10,425 nucleotides of DNA from contig JADLDX010000072.1 in NCBI GenBank assembly GCA_020846515.1, positions 1 to 10,425 on the forward strand. Reading direction: 5' to 3'. The position numbers and the translations under genes are program-made. The notes beneath the pieces were generated by a model that saw only the letters and a program-made list of their open reading frames with translations, did no database searches and was not told the origin of the DNA. This document shows positions 6,892 through 10,425 of this stretch, one piece after another; position 1 is the first letter of the stretch, and every line of letters starts with the position of its first letter. This DNA comes from Pirellulaceae bacterium (GTDB lineage: Bacteria > Planctomycetota > Planctomycetia > Pirellulales > Pirellulaceae).

Positions 6892-9513
6892 TTGGATAAG
6901 CGGGCCGAGCAACGCAGGCAGTGGCGAGAGGAGGTGGCGCGAGCGGTGCATCGTATGCCGCTGGTCCCGGCCGCTGCGCTGGTGATGCTCGGAATCGGTC
7001 TCAGTCATTGGACTGGCGTGACAAACGTCTGGATCTGGGCCGCGCCGGCTCTTACCCTATGTATTGCAGCCATCGCTACGCTCAGTCTCCGTCGCCCACG
7101 AGCCGCGATGATGCTGGCCTGGTTCGCCTTGATGTGGATTGGTGCCACGGTGCATCTGTTGCAACGCGGGCCAGACATCGATGATTTAGGGCGCATCGCC
7201 AGTCGAGACTATCAACCACTCGTATTTCGCGCCGAGATACTTGCCGGCGCCATCTGGCGCCCCAACAGTTTTTTTCGACCCGGGCAGGACGAAAGTCAGC
7301 GTTGGCGCACGCAATGGCAAGTCAAATGCATTGGGATACGCGACGCTGGACGCTGGCGACCGATCGACAGCTTTAGTACGCTCTCAGTAGCGGGCCGAGT
7401 GAATCATCTACTACCAGGAGATCGAATCACTGTCTTCGGTAGCTGTGCGGCGATCAGCGCGCCGAGCAATCCAGGTGAAAACGATCTACGCGAACTGTAT
7501 CGCGGCGAACATCAATTCACCTTCTTGCAATCAGAAACGGCGGATCAAATCGTGCTGGACGAACGCACGTGGCGTCGGCCAGTGGCGCGCCTGACAGCCA
7601 TCGCCGTCCGCAGTATCGATCGCGCCATCCATCGCTATGTACCCCTTGGTCAAGGCCCACTGGCTGCCGCTCTAGTCTTCGGGCAACGTCAGCAAGTCGA
7701 CTGGGACGCCCAGCAACAACTGCTGTCCACCGGCACGCTGCACATGTTAGCCATTAGCGGCATGCATATCGAACTGGTGGCCGGATCGTTATGGATACTG
7801 TGCTGGGTGATCGGGCTCAGGCCACGTCAATCGCTGGTGGTGGTAGCCAGTTCAATCGCGCTGTATGCCCTGATCGCTGGCGCTAATCCACCGGTCTTGC
7901 GAGCCGTGTTTGTGGTATTGGCCGTTTGCGTAGCGCGTTGGCGTGGTCGGCGCACCGGGCTAGCCAATCTGTTGGCATTCTCGGGGCTGACCATCCTGGC
8001 GATGCGCAGCTCATGGATTGGTAACGTCGGCGTGCAGTTGTCGTTCTTGGCGGTGGCCACCATTGCCCTGTTTGCCCGCGGTATTAGTGGTCGCGATCAA
8101 CACGCCGATGCGTTGGCGGCCGTGATTGAAGAAAGTTGGAGCTGGAGCGAACGAGCCATCCACACGCTGGGGCGATGGATCTGGCAGATGGCGGTGCTCA
8201 GCTTCTGGGTTTGGCTGATGACCGCCCCGTTGATATGGAGCAATTTTCATGTGGTCTCACTGGTGGCCATCCCACTAAATATTTTACTCTGGCCGTTCCT
8301 GGTCGTAGGCCTGCTAAGCGGACTGGTGTTGGCCATTGGATGGTGGCTACCGCCACTGGCCTGGCTGATGGGGCTGGCCTGTGGCATCAGTTTGTGGGCC
8401 ATTGGTGCCATCGTCTGGTTGGGCGATTGGTTGCCGTTGGGGCACGTTTGGTTGCCCTCCCCGTCGGGCTGGTGGATGGCTACGTTTTATGCCCTGGCCG
8501 CTGGTGGTGTGTTATGGATGCATTATCGACCAACCCTACGACCATGGTTAGGCAGCGTGTTGCTGGCTTGGCTATTGTTAGCCATGGCACCTTGGATTTT
8601 TAGTCCGCGCGGACATGGCCCCGAGCCACTGCGCGAACTGGGCCGCGCTGTGGGCGAGCGCAATGGTATGGGCGGCGCATTGTCCCGTTGGCTGACACAC
8701 CATCCGCAACCACCTGCGACTAGCGATGAATTGCGATTGACCTTTATTGATGTCGGTCATGGCACGAGCGTATTAATGGAAATGCCAGGCGGAGAGATCT
8801 GGCTATACGACGCTGGCCATTTGGGAAGTGGGCAGCGCAGTCATCAAGAGATCGCCAGCGCGCTGTGGTATGTGCCCACTGCCCGGATCGATCGCTTGCT
8901 GGTTTCGCATGCTGATGCAGATCATTACAACGCCATACCGGGCTTGATCCAGCGCTTTAGCGTCGGACAAGTCACCGCATCGCCACAGTTCTGGCAGCAT
9001 CCGGCCGATGAACTCGGCCAGCTGCGACAGCATCTACACGATCGCAAGATCCCCGCCACCCGCCTGGTACAGGGCGAGCAAATCGACAGCGATCAAGCTA
9101 AGGTCAGCGTGTTGCATCCACCGGGTGATTGGCAAGATAAACTCGACAACGCCAACAGCCTTACGCTATTGATTCAATATGCTGGTCGCAGTTGTCTATT
9201 GCCTGGCGATTTAGAGAAAGGGGGTCTGGCCCGCTTGTTAGCCCAACCGAATATCGACTGCGACGTGCTCATGGCCCCACATCATGGCAGCATGACGCAT
9301 GATCCGCTGCCGATTATCCAGTGGTGCCGCCCGGAATGGATTGTGATCAGCGGCGGACCACGCTCGTCGCGTCCTCAAGTTCGCGAGCGTTACTCACCGC
9401 CCGGCACGCGGACGCTGATCACCCACCTGCACGGTGCGATCCAGTGCCGAATGAAAAGCGACGGAGGGCTCAGCGTGTGGCACTGGAGTGAGAAAGGTTG
9501 GGTGAGATCGTAG
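6892..9513 (+). CDS. comEC: ComEC/Rec2 DNA-uptake channel protein
   Basis: ComEC forms the inner-membrane channel that takes up single-stranded DNA during natural transformation. From the TTG at 6892 it has 873 residues; an in-frame TTG at 6847 would add 15, but the strong Shine-Dalgarno site favours 6892. Order of parts: N-terminal hydrophobic segments (about 23-87); a soluble, probably periplasmic, OB-like region (about 105-230); the competence-domain core with GTLHMLAISGMH (281-292) and many helices to about 567; and a C-terminal metallo-beta-lactamase-like domain. The last contains FIDVGHGTS (618-626), Asp640, SHADADH (672-678), PGD (771-773) and PHHGS (796-800), so the metal-binding signature is intact. 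Length and architecture are those of full ComEC. No other competence gene is in the window. The TAG stop coincides with the start of the downstream repeat array. Confidence 0.95.
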   Translation: MDKRAEQRRQWREEVARAVHRMPLVPAAALVMLGIGLSHWTGVTNVWIWAAPALTLCIAAIATLSLRRPRAAMMLAWFALMWIGATVHLLQRGPDIDDLGRIASRDYQPLVFRAEILAGAIWRPNSFFRPGQDESQRWRTQWQVKCIGIRDAGRWRPIDSFSTLSVAGRVNHLLPGDRITVFGSCAAISAPSNPGENDLRELYRGEHQFTFLQSETADQIVLDERTWRRPVARLTAIAVRSIDRAIHRYVPLGQGPLAAALVFGQRQQVDWDAQQQLLSTGTLHMLAISGMHIELVAGSLWILCWVIGLRPRQSLVVVASSIALYALIAGANPPVLRAVFVVLAVCVARWRGRRTGLANLLAFSGLTILAMRSSWIGNVGVQLSFLAVATIALFARGISGRDQHADALAAVIEESWSWSERAIHTLGRWIWQMAVLSFWVWLMTAPLIWSNFHVVSLVAIPLNILLWPFLVVGLLSGLVLAIGWWLPPLAWLMGLACGISLWAIGAIVWLGDWLPLGHVWLPSPSGWWMATFYALAAGGVLWMHYRPTLRPWLGSVLLAWLLLAMAPWIFSPRGHGPEPLRELGRAVGERNGMGGALSRWLTHHPQPPATSDELRLTFIDVGHGTSVLMEMPGGEIWLYDAGHLGSGQRSHQEIASALWYVPTARIDRLLVSHADADHYNAIPGLIQRFSVGQVTASPQFWQHPADELGQLRQHLHDRKIPATRLVQGEQIDSDQAKVSVLHPPGDWQDKLDNANSLTLLIQYAGRSCLLPGDLEKGGLARLLAQPNIDCDVLMAPHHGSMTHDPLPIIQWCRPEWIVISGGPRSSRPQVRERYSPPGTRTLITHLHGAIQCRMKSDGGLSVWHWSEKGWVRS

Positions 9514-9556
9514 CCACCCGTCGCCCGTAACCACCCATCGCCCATCGCCCGTAGCC

Positions 9557-9615
9557 CGTAGCCACCCGTCGCCAGACGGTGGACTCCGTAGCCACCTGTC
9601 GCCAGACGGTGGACT
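9557..9615 (+). repeat. Two direct 29-bp GTAG-headed hairpin units
   Basis: Units at 9557-9585 and 9587-9615 (period 30) differ at a single base (9567 C, 9597 T). Each has GTAG at the hairpin foot, then a CCACC-GTC/GACGGTGG stem with one bulged base (C or T) and a GCCA loop; the hairpins are 9562-9582 and 9592-9612. The base that differs is the bulged one, so pairing is unaffected. Confidence 0.8.
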
Positions 9616-9653
9616 GGGCTGGACTCGGCTGGACTGGACTGGACTGGGCTGGA
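9611..9653 (+). repeat. GGACT pentanucleotide microsatellite
   Basis: About 8.6 five-base units, in order GGACT, GGGCT, GGACT, CGGCT, GGACT, GGACT, GGACT, GGGCT, GGA. The array starts inside the GGACT tail of the second hairpin unit, so it probably arose by slippage from that tail. Confidence 0.8.
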
Positions 9654-9660
9654 GACGCAA

Positions 9661-9686
9661 TCCACCGCTTGGCAGCGGTGGCTACG
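9661..9686 (-). repeat. Inverted copy of the GTAG-headed hairpin unit
   Basis: On the minus strand it reads CGTAGCCACCGCT, GCCA, AGCGGTGGA, a perfect 8-bp stem (9662-9669 with 9674-9681) with a four-base loop. It matches the two direct units in head, stem outline and GCCA loop, but is inverted. The inner stem is GCT/AGC rather than GTC/GAC, keeping pairing. It ends 24 bp from the sigma factor stop codon. Confidence 0.75.
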
Positions 9687-9709
9687 TGAAATCGATGGCA
9701 AGACACAAC

Positions 9710-10267
9710 TCAATCGCCCATCATCTGTTTGAGAATATCGTGTAGCTGGTTGCGAGCTCGCGACAGGCGACTGCGAACGGTGCCGATGTTGATATCGAGT
9801 ATTTCCGCGATGTCTTCGTAGGCCATGTCCTGCATTTCGCGGAGGACCAGGATATGTCGATGTTCTTCGGTCAAGCGTCCCATGGCGGCTTTGACCATGG
9901 AGATGCGTTCGTTGCGAAGCAATGGTTCGTCGGGTGCTTCTTGGCGATCCTCGGGTTCGCCACCACTCACTTCGCGGCTCTGCTCGATCGACATATCGGC
10001 GCGGCGGCGACGTCGACGACTGAGTGCATTGTTGAAGGCGATGCGATACAGCCACGTGAAGAAACGGCTGTTGCCTTGGAAAGTGTTGAGCTTAACGTAG
10101 GCTTGGACGAACGAGTCCTGGACGACATCCTCGGCTTCGTCGTGCGAACCGACGACGTGCAGCATCGCGCTATACAGGCGATCCTGATATCGTTCGACCA
10201 ATTGCCCGTAAGCGGGGCTATGACCGGCGAGGGCTTGGCGAATAAGTTCGTCTTCTTCGGTGGACAC
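9710..10267 (-). CDS. ECF-type RNA polymerase sigma factor (sigma-70 family)
   Basis: A 185-residue group IV sigma factor that would direct RNA polymerase to a dedicated promoter set. Region 2 (about 16-86) includes HDEAEDVVQDSFVQAY (42-57), the core-binding and -10 recognition helices, and FFTWLYRIAFN (69-79). A linker with an arginine run (84-89) and an acidic stretch follows. Region 4 (about 128-181) has LTEEHRHILVLRE and the helix-turn-helix AEILDINIGTVRSRLSRAR (154-172) for -35 binding. I chose the GTG at 10267 (VSTEEDELIRQALAG) because family members begin just before this acidic ELI segment. The frame stays open upstream to a GTG at 10399 (229 residues) and to the window edge, but those 44 residues do not resemble a sigma factor. 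No anti-sigma gene lies downstream, where the convergent neighbour is comEC. The regulon is unknown. Confidence 0.92.
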   Translation of the reverse strand: MSTEEDELIRQALAGHSPAYGQLVERYQDRLYSAMLHVVGSHDEAEDVVQDSFVQAYVKLNTFQGNSRFFTWLYRIAFNNALSRRRRRRADMSIEQSREVSGGEPEDRQEAPDEPLLRNERISMVKAAMGRLTEEHRHILVLREMQDMAYEDIAEILDINIGTVRSRLSRARNQLHDILKQMMGD

Positions 10268-10425
10268 CCTAGCTAAACCGATCGGTGAGGTCTGACGAGA
10301 TAGATGATGGAAAAGTGGCCGTCCGGAAAAATAAAGCAAGGCTCGCCGGCCCCGCCATCGGTTGGGCACGTTGAGCCAATTGTTCTGCGAATCTATCACC
10401 CGTGAATCAGGATCTCCATGATGGC
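10268..10425. other. Upstream region of the sigma factor; no gene supported
   Basis: This stretch presumably carries the sigma factor promoter, but I see no convincing -35/-10 pair or ECF-type GGAAC motif. On the minus strand a reading frame entering from the window edge ends at a TGA at 10398-10396 (last residues MEILIHG). That could be the tail of an upstream gene, but nine or so codons are too few to judge. Confidence 0.3.

Larger units (their letters stand above)
9510..9686. repeat. REP/BIME-like repeat array between convergent comEC and sigma genes
   Basis: Nearly the whole 196-bp convergent gap is repetitive. GTAGCCACCCGTCGCC occurs at 9510-9525 and 9558-9573, with variant copies at 9527-9542 (two mismatches) and 9588-9603 (one mismatch). 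Two of these continue into full hairpin units, a microsatellite follows, and an inverted hairpin unit closes the array. No coding sequence is supported here. The hairpins might also end transcription from both sides, but none has a T-run. Confidence 0.8.

Noticed and set aside
9510..9686. CRISPR array.
   Set aside because: Units are adjacent with no unique spacers of constant length, one copy is inverted, and there are no cas genes.
9390..10055. Long minus-strand reading frames (for example 221 codons) across the repeat array and the sigma gene.
   Set aside because: They run through the repeats into the wrong frame of the sigma gene and the antisense of comEC. The Ser/Pro/Gly-rich composition comes from the repeats.
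10396..10419. GTGA overlap suggesting an upstream gene coupled to the sigma factor at a GTG at 10399.
   Set aside because: Only about nine codons of the putative upstream gene are visible, and the sigma start is better placed at 10267.

Overview
This window looks like an ordinary chromosomal stretch from a bacterium. I infer a planctomycete, probably Pirellulaceae/Rhodopirellula-like. The inference rests on the style of the ECF sigma factor with its arginine run, the weak or missing Shine-Dalgarno sites in front of most genes, GTG/TTG starts, and GTAG-headed hairpin repeats in gene gaps, a repeat style I recall from that group. No 16S or other marker gene is present, so the assignment is unproven.

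Layout from left to right: the 3' end of metH (cobalamin-dependent methionine synthase, + strand); a repeat-rich convergent gap; a short-chain dehydrogenase/reductase on the - strand; a 61-bp divergent gap; then four genes on the + strand, pyk (pyruvate kinase), xylA (xylose isomerase), a sodium:solute symporter and comEC (DNA-uptake channel); a second repeat-rich convergent gap; and an ECF-type sigma factor on the - strand. About 160 bp at the right edge contain no gene I can support.

xylA and the symporter are 13 bp apart and probably form one transcription unit, which suggests sugar uptake followed by isomerisation. pyk lies 180 bp upstream on the same strand, but nothing shows it is co-transcribed. 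comEC has the best ribosome-binding site in the window, and that site is tandemly duplicated. The other genes are not obviously linked in function.

The most unusual material is non-coding. The metH/SDR gap holds an element bounded by an 18-bp perfect inverted repeat. Inside it are two tandem hairpins with GCAA tetraloops and a third, inverted, diverged copy whose stem shows a compensatory base-pair change. The comEC/sigma gap holds a second family: two direct copies and one inverted copy of a GTAG-headed hairpin around a GGACT microsatellite. Both families sit only in the two convergent gaps, and both resemble REP/BIME elements of the kind mobilised by RAYT transposases. I see no new multi-gene system here.
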